Assembly: GCF_048060095.1 (NCBI RefSeq)
Contig: NZ_JBLUOA010000001.1
Location: forward strand, 1,178,001-1,242,000
DNA: 64,000 bases
Direction: 5' to 3'
Source of the DNA: JBLUOA01 sp048060095
GTDB taxonomy: Bacteria; Pseudomonadota; Alphaproteobacteria; Rhodobacterales; Rhodobacteraceae
The notes under the pieces are model-generated. The model saw only the letters and a program-made list of their open reading frames with translations, was not told the origin of the DNA and did not search any database. The translations under genes were made by a program, and so were the position numbers. Positions 34,673 to 45,825 of this stretch are shown here, piece after piece. Each line of letters starts with the position of its first letter. Position 1 is the first letter of the stretch.

Positions 34673-34827
34673 TGCCCGACCTTGGGAAATACGCAGCGGA
34701 GGTTGGGATCGCCTACGCGGCGAGCATTGTGCTGATCGTTGCTCTGGTGGTGCTGAGTGTCGCCCGTAATCGTCGGATCAAACGCCAGTTGGCTGAGGTT
34801 GAAGGACGGCACAATGTCCAAGTTTAA
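34669..34827 (+). CDS. ccmD: Heme exporter small subunit CcmD
   Basis: The 52-residue protein has one membrane helix (AYAASIVLIVALVVLSVA) followed by basic residues RNRRIKRQL, the CcmD pattern. It stabilises the CcmABC-CcmE complex. The start is ATG 34669, overlapping ccmC by 4 bp; a second in-frame ATG lies directly after. The 3' end overlaps the start of the next gene by 14 bp, so translation is coupled. It is easily missed because of its size. Confidence 0.9.
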   Translation: MMPDLGKYAAEVGIAYAASIVLIVALVVLSVARNRRIKRQLAEVEGRHNVQV

Positions 34828-35347
34828 TCCGTTGATGCTGGCCCCGGTCGTGCTGTTTGCGGGGTTCGTCGGCCTTGCCTATGTGGGCAATCGGGGCGGC
34901 AATGATGGTGCGCCACCCACGGGCCGTGAGGGCGGGCCAGCACCCGCGCTCATCATGGAAACCTTGGGCGCGGAGCCGATATTCGACGCAGAGGACCTCA
35001 CCGCACCGGGCCTCAAGCTCGTGAACTTTTGGGCGAGCTGGTGTGCGCCTTGCCGGGCTGAACATCCGAACCTTGAACGTCTGGCCGAGGAGGGGCTGCC
35101 GATCTACGGCATCAACTACAAGGACGACCCCGAAAAAGCGCTCGCGTTTCTTGAGGAGTTGGGGAACCCCTATGCCGCAGTCGGGGCCGATCCGCGCGCC
35201 CGCACGGCGCTGGAATGGGGTGTCGCCGGGGTGCCGGAGACATACGTGATCGACAGCGATGGAAAGATCGTCTTGCGTTTTGCCGGCCCGATCACCGAAC
35301 GCGTTTTGAAAGGCCGGATTCGGCCCATTCTGGAATCAGCAGAGTAG
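34814..35347 (+). CDS. ccmG: Thiol:disulfide interchange protein CcmG/DsbE
   Basis: Membrane-anchored periplasmic thioredoxin that keeps apocytochrome c and CcmH thiols reduced. The 177-residue protein has an N-terminal anchor (LMLAPVVLFAGFVGLAYV), a thioredoxin fold with active site WCAPC in NFWASWCAPCRAEHP, and cis-Pro in GVPETYVID. ATG 34814 has AAGGA 7 nt upstream. It is the last ccm gene here; ccmE, ccmF and ccmH are not in the window. Confidence 0.95.
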   Translation: MSKFNPLMLAPVVLFAGFVGLAYVGNRGGNDGAPPTGREGGPAPALIMETLGAEPIFDAEDLTAPGLKLVNFWASWCAPCRAEHPNLERLAEEGLPIYGINYKDDPEKALAFLEELGNPYAAVGADPRARTALEWGVAGVPETYVIDSDGKIVLRFAGPITERVLKGRIRPILESAE

Positions 35348-35360
35348 CTGTCCTGAAGAT

Positions 35361-35462
35361 TTAGCCCGCAAGCGCCAGCATCAAAAGCAGGGCGATTTCC
35401 AGAAAAATAATCGGAAGCGCGATACGGTTCGGACGGTCGTGTGGAATAGACAAATCAATCAT
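35361..35462 (-). CDS. Putative 33-aa single-helix membrane peptide
   Basis: A 34-codon frame with ATG 35462 and stop at 35361. The N-terminus MIDLSIPHDRPNRI is polar, and the C-terminal half is one hydrophobic helix (ALPIIFLEIALLLMLALAG). AAAGGGC lies just before the ATG, and an inverted repeat (35468-35491) sits directly upstream in the leader. It lies between ccmG and the acnA terminator with no other gene in the gap. No family is recognised, and translation is inferred only from the hydrophobic pattern and ribosome site. Confidence 0.5.
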   Translation of the reverse strand: MIDLSIPHDRPNRIALPIIFLEIALLLMLALAG

Positions 35463-35467
35463 GCCCT

Positions 35468-35491
35468 TTGCTAACCCGACGTGGTTAACAA
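35468..35491. repeat. Inverted repeat upstream of the 33-codon ORF
   Basis: TTGCTAACC (35468-35476) and GGTTAACAA (35483-35491) are complementary except for one pair, around a 6-nt loop. It ends 5 nt before the start codon of the micro-ORF, so it could be an operator or an RNA hairpin affecting translation. Confidence 0.45.
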
Positions 35492-35559
35492 CAAAATACC
35501 AAGCGTAAATTCGCGCCGAAAATCGGCGGAAAAACGCGCGTTGACATGTTGGAAAATGA

Positions 35560-35590
35560 AAAGGCCCGACGCAGTGGCCGGGCCTTTGTT
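35560..35590 (-). terminator. Intrinsic terminator of acnA
   Basis: On the minus strand AAAGGCCCG (35587-35579) and CGGGCCTTT (35568-35560) form a 9-bp stem with a 10-nt loop, followed by a T-rich run. It starts about 20 bp after the acnA stop. Confidence 0.85.
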
Positions 35591-35606
35591 TGATTATCGA
35601 AAAGGA

Positions 35607-38354
<2,748 letters not shown>

Positions 38355-38578
38355 TCTGGCCTCCCTCAAAATGGCATGGGGTGTTGCTGATGCGGGTTTT
38401 GCCCCATCCCCGAACCACGTTCAAGGGGGGCAGGGTCGTTTTTGTATACCATTGCACACAGTTTTGCAATTTTCCGCCGGATGTTTCAGTTGAACGCACG
38501 GATTCTCGCAAAACCTTGATTGGTTTTTGAGCCGCCGCTGGACTAGGTAAGGATAACCCAAGAAGGCAAGAGTAGCTT

Positions 38579-39280
38579 ATGGCACAAAAACTGATCCGCA
38601 TGATTCTGGCGTTTTGGATCGTAAGCGCCGGCGCACTTCATGCGCAGTCCAACCCCGTGGTGGTAGAGCTTTACACCTCGCAGGGCTGTTCCTCCTGCCC
38701 ACCGGCGGACCGCCTGTTTTCCTCACTTGCCGGGCGTGACGATGTGATCCCGCTGTCGCTGCATGTTGATTACTGGGACTATATCGGCTGGGAAGATACC
38801 TTTGCCGATCCGGCCTTCACCCGTCGCCAAAAGGCCTATGCCCGAGCCGCGAACAAGCGCATGGTCTATACGCCGCAGATGATCATCGGCGGCAGCGATC
38901 ACATCGTTGGCCACGAACCGGCAGAGCTGTCCGCGACCCTTGCAGCCCATAGCCGCCAGGCACCCGCCGTGTCGCTGAACGTCGCGGAAAGCAACGGGCG
39001 GGTCCGCATTGAGGCTGGCCCGGCCCCCCAAGGCACCGGCAATATGGTTGTGCAACTTGTGCGCTATGTGCCTGAACAAACAGTCTCTATCCGCCGTGGC
39101 GAAAATGCAGGCCGCGACATCCGTTACACCAATATCGTGACGTCCTGGCAGGTCTTGCGGGAATGGAATGGCCGGAATGCGCTGTCGCTGTCAGCGCCCG
39201 TTTCCGGGAACGCGCCTGCGGTCGTGATTATCCAACGCGCTGGTCACGGGCCGATCTTGGCTGCGGCAAGGGTGCGCTGA
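38579..39280 (+). CDS. DUF1223 secreted thioredoxin-like protein
   Basis: The 233-residue protein has a signal peptide (LIRMILAFWIVSAGALHAQ), then a thioredoxin-like N-terminal strand and redox motif C37-x2-C40 (TSQGCSSCPPADR), VDYWDYIGWEDTFADP and VYTPQMIIGG. This is the DUF1223 family. A periplasmic thiol-disulfide role is plausible from CxxC but not demonstrated. Its 3' end overlaps the convergent acyltransferase gene by 37 bp. Confidence 0.87.
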   Translation: MAQKLIRMILAFWIVSAGALHAQSNPVVVELYTSQGCSSCPPADRLFSSLAGRDDVIPLSLHVDYWDYIGWEDTFADPAFTRRQKAYARAANKRMVYTPQMIIGGSDHIVGHEPAELSATLAAHSRQAPAVSLNVAESNGRVRIEAGPAPQGTGNMVVQLVRYVPEQTVSIRRGENAGRDIRYTNIVTSWQVLREWNGRNALSLSAPVSGNAPAVVIIQRAGHGPILAAARVR

Positions 39281-40152
39281 CGCTCCGGCTTCCAACGGCG
39301 ATGAATCCAGAACCATTGTGACATGTGCGATGTCACGAGTTCTTCCAACTCATCACTCAGAACCTGCATCATCTCAACCGGGGAGGTGTGTTCGACGGGC
39401 GCATTCACGACGATCTTGAAGTTCAACCCGTCCGGTTGCCGGATGCCGTAGGTCGACAGCAGCAACGCGTCATATTTCAGTGCCATCTCGGCGGCGGCAA
39501 GGCTGGTCGGGGCAGGCTGGCCGAAGAAATCGAGCGGCTCAGCCCCCGTCACGTGGTTGTCGATGAAAAAGCCAAGCACCCCGCCGGATTTCAGAAACTT
39601 CACCATTTCGCCCATGCCGCGGCGACCTTGCGCGAAGACCGGTGTGCCGATCTTTGAAATGGATCGGACATAATGGGCGTTGAAGAACCGATTGCTCATC
39701 GGGCGATAAAGCGCGCCGATGTTGAACCCCCGCGCGATCAGTGCGGCGCGGGGCGCGTCGTAGTTTCCGAAATGCCCGGTGACGAGCACAACGGGCCGCC
39801 CGTCCTCACGTGCCTGTTCCAATGCTTTCAGACCGTCACCAACGATTTCCATATCCGCCGCGCGGCGCTTGAACTCCGCGCCGGAGTAGATTTCGATCAG
39901 CGAGCGCCCGGTATTATCCGGCACCTCGCGGCAGAGCCGCTCAACCTCCGCCTCCGGCAAGTCTGGCAATACATGGGCGAGGTTGCTGCGGACCCGTTTC
40001 CGATAACCCGCGATGGGGGCGATCACCCCCGACATGATCCGCCCGAACAGGGGAATCCGCCAACGATAGGGCAACGCCAAAGCCAGCCTGAGGGCGCCAC
40101 GGGCGACCATGTTGGCTAGAAAGTCGCTGATGTCCTTGCCGTTAACTGGCAT
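39244..40152 (-). CDS. LpxL-family lipid A-type acyltransferase
   Basis: The 302-residue protein has a hydrophobic N-terminal segment and the acyltransferase HxxxxD motif HFGNYD (near residue 126), followed by LYRPMSNRFFN and GGVLGFFIDNHV, typical of LpxL/LpxM/HtrB enzymes that add secondary acyl chains to lipid A from acyl-ACP. Which acyl chain or position is modified cannot be told. It is convergent with the DUF1223 gene, with overlapping ends. Confidence 0.88.
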   Translation of the reverse strand: MPVNGKDISDFLANMVARGALRLALALPYRWRIPLFGRIMSGVIAPIAGYRKRVRSNLAHVLPDLPEAEVERLCREVPDNTGRSLIEIYSGAEFKRRAADMEIVGDGLKALEQAREDGRPVVLVTGHFGNYDAPRAALIARGFNIGALYRPMSNRFFNAHYVRSISKIGTPVFAQGRRGMGEMVKFLKSGGVLGFFIDNHVTGAEPLDFFGQPAPTSLAAAEMALKYDALLLSTYGIRQPDGLNFKIVVNAPVEHTSPVEMMQVLSDELEELVTSHMSQWFWIHRRWKPERQRTLAAAKIGP

Positions 40153-40259
40153 TCCCGTTCGCTATCCTGTTGCGTCGGCGACAGACATAGGCCGACCATT
40201 CCGGGATCACAAGTCGGAGAAACCTGGGGCTTGGGTGTGTTGAGCGGCGAAATCGGCGC

Positions 40260-41315
40260 TCAATCCTCCTCCGCGATCAGCGAAATTTCCCCGTCTGCTT
40301 CCAAGCGCCGGATTTCTGCGATAACGGCAGTCATCGCGGCTTCTCCTTCGCTTTCCTTGATATTGCCGATCTCGCCCAGTTCTTCTTCCAATTGCTCGGC
40401 CATACGTTTGGACATGTTTTCAAGAATGAACGCGGTGGCATCCGGAGCAGCGCCCGCGCGGGCCGCGGCAAGGGCGGTCAGCAGCACGGGTTGTTCAACG
40501 CCCCGAATGATCTTCGGAACGTCGCGCGGTTCAATCCGTGCGGGGATGTTTTCGAACGTGAAGATCGCCCTGCGCACCTTGCTGGCGAAATCAGCGTCGG
40601 TTTCATCAAGCCCTTCAAGCACGTCATCGCGGGTCGTGGCGGGGGAGAAGTTCAGGATCGCACCGACACGTTCGACCGGCCCAACGTCAAACGCGCTAAT
40701 CGGTTGGGCGTCCATCTGACTGGCAAGCGCTATGCCGATCCGGTCAACAGCCTCTGGTGTGACCGCTTCGGTCAGGGACATAGCGTAGGCGATCCGGCGG
40801 GCGCGGGGGCCGGGGATTTGCCCCAGCAGTTCGGCAGACTTGGAGACGTTGAGTTTTGACAGCATCACAGCGGCGACCTCAACACTCTCATCTTCAAGGA
40901 TTGGGCGAAGGCTGTCGTTATCAAGCGCCGCGATCCGCTGCCACGGATCGGAAATCGCACCAAGCCCCACGTCTTTGCGCATCCGCCCGGCGGTTTGCGG
41001 ACTGATCGTGCCGTCGAGGATCGACAGCGCCTCCTCAATCCCGCCGCTAAAGGCGAGGCCGACCGTCTCCAACTCCTCCACGAACTCCGCGACGACCTGC
41101 TGAAGCGTCGCGCGATCAATTAAGCGCAGCGCGCCCATCTGCTCTGTTAGTTCGACTTGCAGCGCGTCGGGCAGGTTTTCCAGCGACAGCTTCGCCCCCT
41201 CTGCCAGCAATATCCGCACGACGATGGCCGCCTTCTGCTTTCGGCTTAGGCGAGCTGACGGCCGCTGAGCGGCAGGGGGATTCTGAGGCTGAGAAAGTGA
41301 AACAGGGGCAGACAT
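40260..41315 (-). CDS. fliG: FliG-like flagellar motor switch protein (divergent, orphan)
   Basis: The 351-residue protein aligns in outline with the three FliG domains: N-terminal SRKQKAAIVVRILL, middle domain LRPILEDESVEVAAVMLSKL, and C-terminal FTFENI...NMSKRMAEQLEEELGEIG. The EHPQ surface motif of the middle domain is replaced by DESV, and the torque-helix charge pattern differs (EEEL after QL). No other flagellar gene is in the window. ATG 41315 is used; a TTG at 41324 would add three residues. It could be the strain's motor FliG encoded apart from the main cluster, or a paralogue. Confidence 0.82.
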   Translation of the reverse strand: MSAPVSLSQPQNPPAAQRPSARLSRKQKAAIVVRILLAEGAKLSLENLPDALQVELTEQMGALRLIDRATLQQVVAEFVEELETVGLAFSGGIEEALSILDGTISPQTAGRMRKDVGLGAISDPWQRIAALDNDSLRPILEDESVEVAAVMLSKLNVSKSAELLGQIPGPRARRIAYAMSLTEAVTPEAVDRIGIALASQMDAQPISAFDVGPVERVGAILNFSPATTRDDVLEGLDETDADFASKVRRAIFTFENIPARIEPRDVPKIIRGVEQPVLLTALAAARAGAAPDATAFILENMSKRMAEQLEEELGEIGNIKESEGEAAMTAVIAEIRRLEADGEISLIAEED

Positions 41316-41392
41316 GCGCACCAAAGGCTCCGGCTAGTGATTCCGGAGCAGTCTGCCCTGAGGCGGTTAATGCTGTCCTTACAGCGGCGGGG

Positions 41393-41554
41393 TCAGGTGT
41401 TGACTGACGGCACGCAGCTTCTGGTCCCGCGGTCCCAGTCCTGCCCATCGGGGCAAGAGATTTGGGCGCTTTCGCTGCCATGACAGCCTTCTGCAAAGGC
41501 GAGGCTCGGCAGAACAGCAAAGGCAGCAGCCAGGATCAGACCTAGAAATTTCAT
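41393..41554 (-). CDS. Small secreted cysteine-containing peptide (53 aa)
   Basis: The peptide has a clear signal sequence (MKFLGLILAAAFAVLPSLAFA) and a mature part of about 32 residues with three cysteines (GCHGSESAQISCPDGQDWD...CV). AGGAGAG lies 6 nt before ATG 41554, so translation is likely. It sits between purB (upstream, 71 bp) and the fliG-like gene (78 bp) on the same strand. The CPDGQxWDxxTxSCV pattern resembles short chitin-binding or adhesin-like modules, but I do not assign a function. Confidence 0.72.
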   Translation of the reverse strand: MKFLGLILAAAFAVLPSLAFAEGCHGSESAQISCPDGQDWDRGTRSCVPSVNT

Positions 41555-41625
41555 CGCGTCTCTCCTTTTGGTGGAGAGAGCATAGCATAAATCGACGCGC
41601 CCGCCTATCAGCAGGCTGACCGACG

Positions 41626-42933
41626 TTAGCTTTCGCCGAAAACCCGCCGAAAAATCGTATCGACATGCTTCGTGTGATAGCCGAGATCGAATTTCTCTTC
41701 GATCTCCTCTGCACTCAGCGCCGACATCACGTCCGGATCGGCCAGCAACTCCTCTTTGAAGTCCGTCCGATGCTCCCACACCTTCAGCGCGTTGCGCTGC
41801 ACATAGGTATACGCGTCCTCGCGGCTGACGCCGGCTTGCGTGAGGGCCAGGAGAACCCGCTGGCTCATCACGAGGCCGGGGAACTTGTTCATGTTCTCTA
41901 GCATGGTCTCGGGGAAGATCAGCATCTTGTCGATCACACCCGTCAGACGCGCCAGCGCGAAATCAAGTGTGATCGTGGCATCCGGGCCGATCATCCGCTC
42001 GACCGAGGAATGCGAAATGTCGCGCTCGTGCCAGAGCGCCACGTTTTCCATCGCCGGGATCACCGCGCTGCGCACCATGCGGGCAAGGCCGGTGAGGTTC
42101 TCGGTCAGCACCGGGTTCTTCTTGTGCGGCATCGCGCTTGAGCCCTTTTGTCCCATGGAGAAGAACTCCGCCCCCTCCAGAACCTCGGTCCGCTGCATGT
42201 GGCGGATTTCGACGGCGATATTTTCTATGGAAGACGCCACGACGCCCAATGCCGCAAAAAACGCCGCGTGACGGTCGCGCGGGATGACTTGGGTACTAAT
42301 CGGTTCCGGCTCCAGCCCCAGTTTGGCGCAAACGTGTTCTTCGACCGCCGGATCGATATTGGCAAAGGTGCCGACCGCGCCGGAAATTGCGCCGGTCGCG
42401 ATTTCATACCGGGCCTTTTCAAGCCGGTTCAGGTTGCGATCCATTTCGGCGTAAAACCGCGCGAAGGTCAGGCCCATCGTTGTCGGTTCCGCGTGGATGC
42501 CGTGGCTGCGACCGATGCGCACCGTCATCTTGTGTTCAAGCGCCCGCCGTTTCAGCGCGTCGAGCAGTTTCTTCATGTCGTCGATCAGGATGTCCGCCGT
42601 TCGCACAAGCTGGACGTTGAAACAGGTGTCGAGCACGTCGGAGCTGGTCATCCCCTGATGGACGAACCGCGCCTCGTCGCTGCCGACGTGTTCCGCGAGG
42701 TGGGTCAGAAAAGCGATGACGTCGTGCTTGGTGACGGCCTCAATCTCGTCGATCCGGGCAACGTCGAATTCTACGTCCTTGGCTTTCCAGACCGCTTCCG
42801 CATTCTCGCGAGGGATCACGCCCAGATCGGCCATTGCGTCGCAGGCATGCGCCTCAATCTCGTACCAGATGCGGAACTTCGTCTCCGGTGACCAGATGGC
42901 AACCATGTCGGGGCGGGAATAGCGGGGGATCAT
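41626..42933 (-). CDS. purB: Adenylosuccinate lyase
   Basis: Purine synthesis enzyme that releases fumarate from SAICAR and from adenylosuccinate. The 435-residue protein has the fumarase/aspartase-superfamily signature GSSAMPHKKNP (near residue 265, with the flexible catalytic loop Ser), RIGRSHGIHAEPTTMG with the general-acid His, and VHQGMTSSDVLDT. The length matches PurB of the Bacillus/alphaproteobacterial type. ATG 42933 begins MIPRYSRPDM. Confidence 0.97.
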   Translation of the reverse strand: MIPRYSRPDMVAIWSPETKFRIWYEIEAHACDAMADLGVIPRENAEAVWKAKDVEFDVARIDEIEAVTKHDVIAFLTHLAEHVGSDEARFVHQGMTSSDVLDTCFNVQLVRTADILIDDMKKLLDALKRRALEHKMTVRIGRSHGIHAEPTTMGLTFARFYAEMDRNLNRLEKARYEIATGAISGAVGTFANIDPAVEEHVCAKLGLEPEPISTQVIPRDRHAAFFAALGVVASSIENIAVEIRHMQRTEVLEGAEFFSMGQKGSSAMPHKKNPVLTENLTGLARMVRSAVIPAMENVALWHERDISHSSVERMIGPDATITLDFALARLTGVIDKMLIFPETMLENMNKFPGLVMSQRVLLALTQAGVSREDAYTYVQRNALKVWEHRTDFKEELLADPDVMSALSAEEIEEKFDLGYHTKHVDTIFRRVFGES

Positions 42934-43021
42934 ATGAAACGGCCTTTTGTTGGACTGCGCGCGTTCTCATAAACCGGGGCGCGCAGAACAACAAGCCAGT
43001 GGGGTGCGGCAGGGCGTCCGC

Positions 43022-44251
43022 CTAGTCAGAGCTTTCGTCGGGGGCGAGGCAGGTTTCGATATGCGAACTGCTTTCCAGTGTTTTGTGGACGGGGCATTTA
43101 TCCGCGATTTCCAGCAGTTTCTGGCGCTGTTCGTCGGTTAGGTCGCCCTCAAGATGGATTTGTCGCTTGAACGTGTCGATCTTTGGCGCGGTCCCGTCAT
43201 TCGCGTCCTGCGCATGGACCTTGTCATGCGTCACATCGACCGAGACATGGGTCAGCGGAATCTGCTTGCGCCGCGCATACATGCGAAGCGTCATGGACGT
43301 GCATGCACCCAGTCCGGCCGCAAGGAAGCCGTAGGGCGACATGCCGCGGTTCGTGCCGCCATAGGCCTCAGGCTCATCCGCGACGGTATGGTGCATGGGG
43401 CCGGAGTTTACGTCCTGCAGGAAGCCATCCGGGTCGGCCTCAGACACACGCACGACGCCTTCGGGTGCGCCGACGGGCGGGGCGGGCGGGCGCAAGTCCA
43501 GATAGCGGGCGGACCATGCTGCGATGACCTCGGCGGCATATTCGGCATCTGTCGCATCGCTGATCAGGTGATCAGCGTTGTCGAGCGTCACAAAGCTTTT
43601 CGGGTGCTTCGCCGCCGTGAAAATCTGCGTTGCGTTTTCAAGCCCGACGATAGCATCGCGCGGCGCGTGCATCACCAGCAAGGCCCGTTTCAGGTTGCCA
43701 ATCGCGGGGCCAAGGTTTTCGGCGGCGACGTCTTCGACAAATTCCCGCCGGATGCGGAAGGGGCGGCCGCCAAGGTTAACCTCCGCCACGCCGTCTTCCT
43801 TGATCGTGGACAGTGCGTTGCCGAAATTGTGGGTGACGTGCTCGGGATCGAACGGTGCCCCAAGCGTCACGATGGCCTTCACGCTGTCGATCTGGCCCGC
43901 CGCCCGCAGGACGGCCGCGCCGCCCAGCGAATGACCAATCAGCAATCCCGCCGGCATATCCCGATCCGCGAGATACCGTGCAGCAGCGATCAGATCGTCA
44001 ACATTCGAAGTGAAAGAGGTGTTTTCGAACTCCCCCTCAGAATGGCCAAGCCCGGTGAAATCGAACCGCAAAACCGCGATTCCCATCGACGCCAGCCGCC
44101 CGGCGATCCGACGCGCGGCGGGGATGTCCTTGGAGCAGGTGAAGCAATGCGCAAACAGCGCCGTGCCCAGATGCGGGCCTTCGGGCAGGTCCAGCCGCGC
44201 GGCAAGATCCTTGCCGCTATGCCCTTCAAATGTGACGCGCTCGGTCGCCAT
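43022..44251 (-). CDS. Bifunctional alpha/beta hydrolase-OsmC protein
   Basis: The 409-residue fusion has an N-terminal alpha/beta hydrolase (about 1-255), with nucleophile elbow GHSLGG and the acid/His region VTLDNADHLISD. The C-terminal OsmC/Ohr-like domain (about 265-409) has GLGACTSMTLRMYARRK, with the catalytic Cys, and CPVHKTLESS with the second. OsmC proteins reduce organic peroxides with thiols, and the hydrolase could act on an ester partner. This two-domain form is seen in other proteobacteria. ATG 44251 follows GAGG at 10 nt. It is monocistronic, and the 190-bp upstream gap holds an AT-rich promoter region. Confidence 0.9.
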   Translation of the reverse strand: MATERVTFEGHSGKDLAARLDLPEGPHLGTALFAHCFTCSKDIPAARRIAGRLASMGIAVLRFDFTGLGHSEGEFENTSFTSNVDDLIAAARYLADRDMPAGLLIGHSLGGAAVLRAAGQIDSVKAIVTLGAPFDPEHVTHNFGNALSTIKEDGVAEVNLGGRPFRIRREFVEDVAAENLGPAIGNLKRALLVMHAPRDAIVGLENATQIFTAAKHPKSFVTLDNADHLISDATDAEYAAEVIAAWSARYLDLRPPAPPVGAPEGVVRVSEADPDGFLQDVNSGPMHHTVADEPEAYGGTNRGMSPYGFLAAGLGACTSMTLRMYARRKQIPLTHVSVDVTHDKVHAQDANDGTAPKIDTFKRQIHLEGDLTDEQRQKLLEIADKCPVHKTLESSSHIETCLAPDESSD

Positions 44252-44409
44252 GCCTGATACCTCTTTCTTGCCTTTCAACACAACGTGACCCCGCGCGTGC
44301 CGACGCGCAAGGTATCTGTCAGGAACGTCACAGGAAGGTGAGGCTGCGTGTCAATCGCCTGCGATCTTTGGTAAGCAAAAGTTTTTGTTGAAAAATAATT
44401 AGTTGAAAG

Positions 44410-44425
44410 TTTACGTTCACGTCAC
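44410..44425. promoter_or_regulatory. Imperfect dyad upstream of the hydrolase/OsmC gene
   Basis: TTTACGTTCACGTCAC is an imperfect palindrome of the TTTACGT-NN-ACGTAAA type. That form resembles the LiuR operators described in proteobacterial branched-chain catabolism regulons. It lies about 160 bp upstream of the hydrolase start and just beyond the dddP end. The functional assignment is speculative. Confidence 0.3.
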
Positions 44426-44441
44426 GCGCCGGAGGGCACCT

Positions 44442-45770
44442 TTACACAACCCCCATCAAACGCTGATCAAACGGGTATTTCGTCAGGTTCTCATATCCGG
44501 TTTCCGTAATCAAAACCTGATCCTCCAGCTTGATTGAGAAATCACCGCCCTCAGCCCCGACAAGCGCCTCAACACACAGCACCATTCCCGGCTCAAGCAC
44601 GTAATCGTAAGCGCCGGGCACAAGCCGGTCAGGGTAGGCGATTGATGGCCACTCATCACACAAACCGACCCCGTGCATCATGCAGCCGTATTTCAATTTC
44701 TGGAATTGATCGTCGAGGGTGTGGCCGTTCGCCGTCAAATCCTCCATCCGGACGCCGGGTTTCAGCATTTCCATGTTGGTCATGATATGTTCATGCGCGT
44801 GCTGCATCGCATAGATCATATCGGGGCGGGGGTCGTCATCGCCGACCCACCATGTCCGGCTGATATCGACGCAGATGCCGTATGACCCGATCAGGTCGGT
44901 GTCGAAGGCGACGATTTCGTTGTTCTGAACGATCCGGGGGCCGCATTCCTGAAACCAAGGGTTCGTGCGCGGGCCAGAGGCCAGCAGCCGTGTTTCGATC
45001 CACTCCCCCCCGCGCTTGATGTTTTCGGCGTGAAGAACCGCCCAGATTTCGTCCTCGCTCAGTCCCGGCTGGCAGGCGGTTTCCATCTCGGCCACTGCGT
45101 TTTCGCAGGCGAGCGACGCGCAGCGCATCGCGAGGATTTCGTCCGGGCCTTTGACAGAGCGGGACTTTTCGGTGACTTCCTCGCCCTCCATCACCTGAAA
45201 CCCGATGGCCTCCAACGCCTTGAGGCCGGCAATCTGAATCTTGTCCACGGCCAGCCGCCTGTTGTCGCCCGCGTGCTCTCGCATCAATTGCTGAACCTGC
45301 TCGGCAAAGCTCTCGGCCTTCTGTTCGGTTTTGTCACCGGTCGAGAAATAGAACATCGACGCGCCCGACAGGCTTTCGCGCACCAGCGGATTGAAATCCG
45401 CCATGAAGGGCGAATTCTTATAGTCCCAGATCACCATGTAGCCGTCAGCGCAGAGCAGCACGGCTCGGAACGGGTTGTGGGTGTTCCATAGCTGCATGTT
45501 CGTTGTGTCGGTCGCGTAGCGGATGTTGAGCGGATCGAACATCAGCAGCCCGCCATAGTCGCGGTCGACAATGTGCTGGGTCAGCCGCTTCCAACGGTAT
45601 TCGCGCATCCTGGCAAGGTTGGGCAGTTCCAGCCCCGCCGCTTCCCATTCGCGAAACGCGGACTGGGTCGGTCCAATCTCCATCCGGTCATTATCGTTCG
45701 GGGTGCCATCGGGCAGCGTCGCGCCGCGGGTCGGGTCGATTTTGCGGCTGTCTCGATAATGCGTGTTCAT
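44442..45770 (-). CDS. dddP: DMSP lyase DddP (M24 peptidase-fold)
   Basis: Cleaves dimethylsulfoniopropionate to dimethyl sulfide and acrylate in the cytoplasm. The 442-residue protein has the creatinase/M24 pita-bread domain. All six metal ligands known for DddP of Roseobacter denitrificans (D295, D297, D307, H371, E406, E421) have counterparts shifted by five: D290, D292, D302, H366, E401 and E416. The DddP-typical N-terminus with RGATLPDGTPNDN and the long identical blocks NIRYATDTTNMQLWN and LLASGPRTNPWFQECGPRI separate it from ordinary creatinases and prolidases. No DMSP transporter, acuI or dmdA is nearby. A 10-bp perfect inverted repeat lies 56 bp upstream of the start. Confidence 0.93.
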   Translation of the reverse strand: MNTHYRDSRKIDPTRGATLPDGTPNDNDRMEIGPTQSAFREWEAAGLELPNLARMREYRWKRLTQHIVDRDYGGLLMFDPLNIRYATDTTNMQLWNTHNPFRAVLLCADGYMVIWDYKNSPFMADFNPLVRESLSGASMFYFSTGDKTEQKAESFAEQVQQLMREHAGDNRRLAVDKIQIAGLKALEAIGFQVMEGEEVTEKSRSVKGPDEILAMRCASLACENAVAEMETACQPGLSEDEIWAVLHAENIKRGGEWIETRLLASGPRTNPWFQECGPRIVQNNEIVAFDTDLIGSYGICVDISRTWWVGDDDPRPDMIYAMQHAHEHIMTNMEMLKPGVRMEDLTANGHTLDDQFQKLKYGCMMHGVGLCDEWPSIAYPDRLVPGAYDYVLEPGMVLCVEALVGAEGGDFSIKLEDQVLITETGYENLTKYPFDQRLMGVV

Positions 45771-45825
45771 GACGTGGTCTCCCTGCTATGAAAATCATGG
45801 AGCCCCGCCATGGGGGAGTCCCGTT

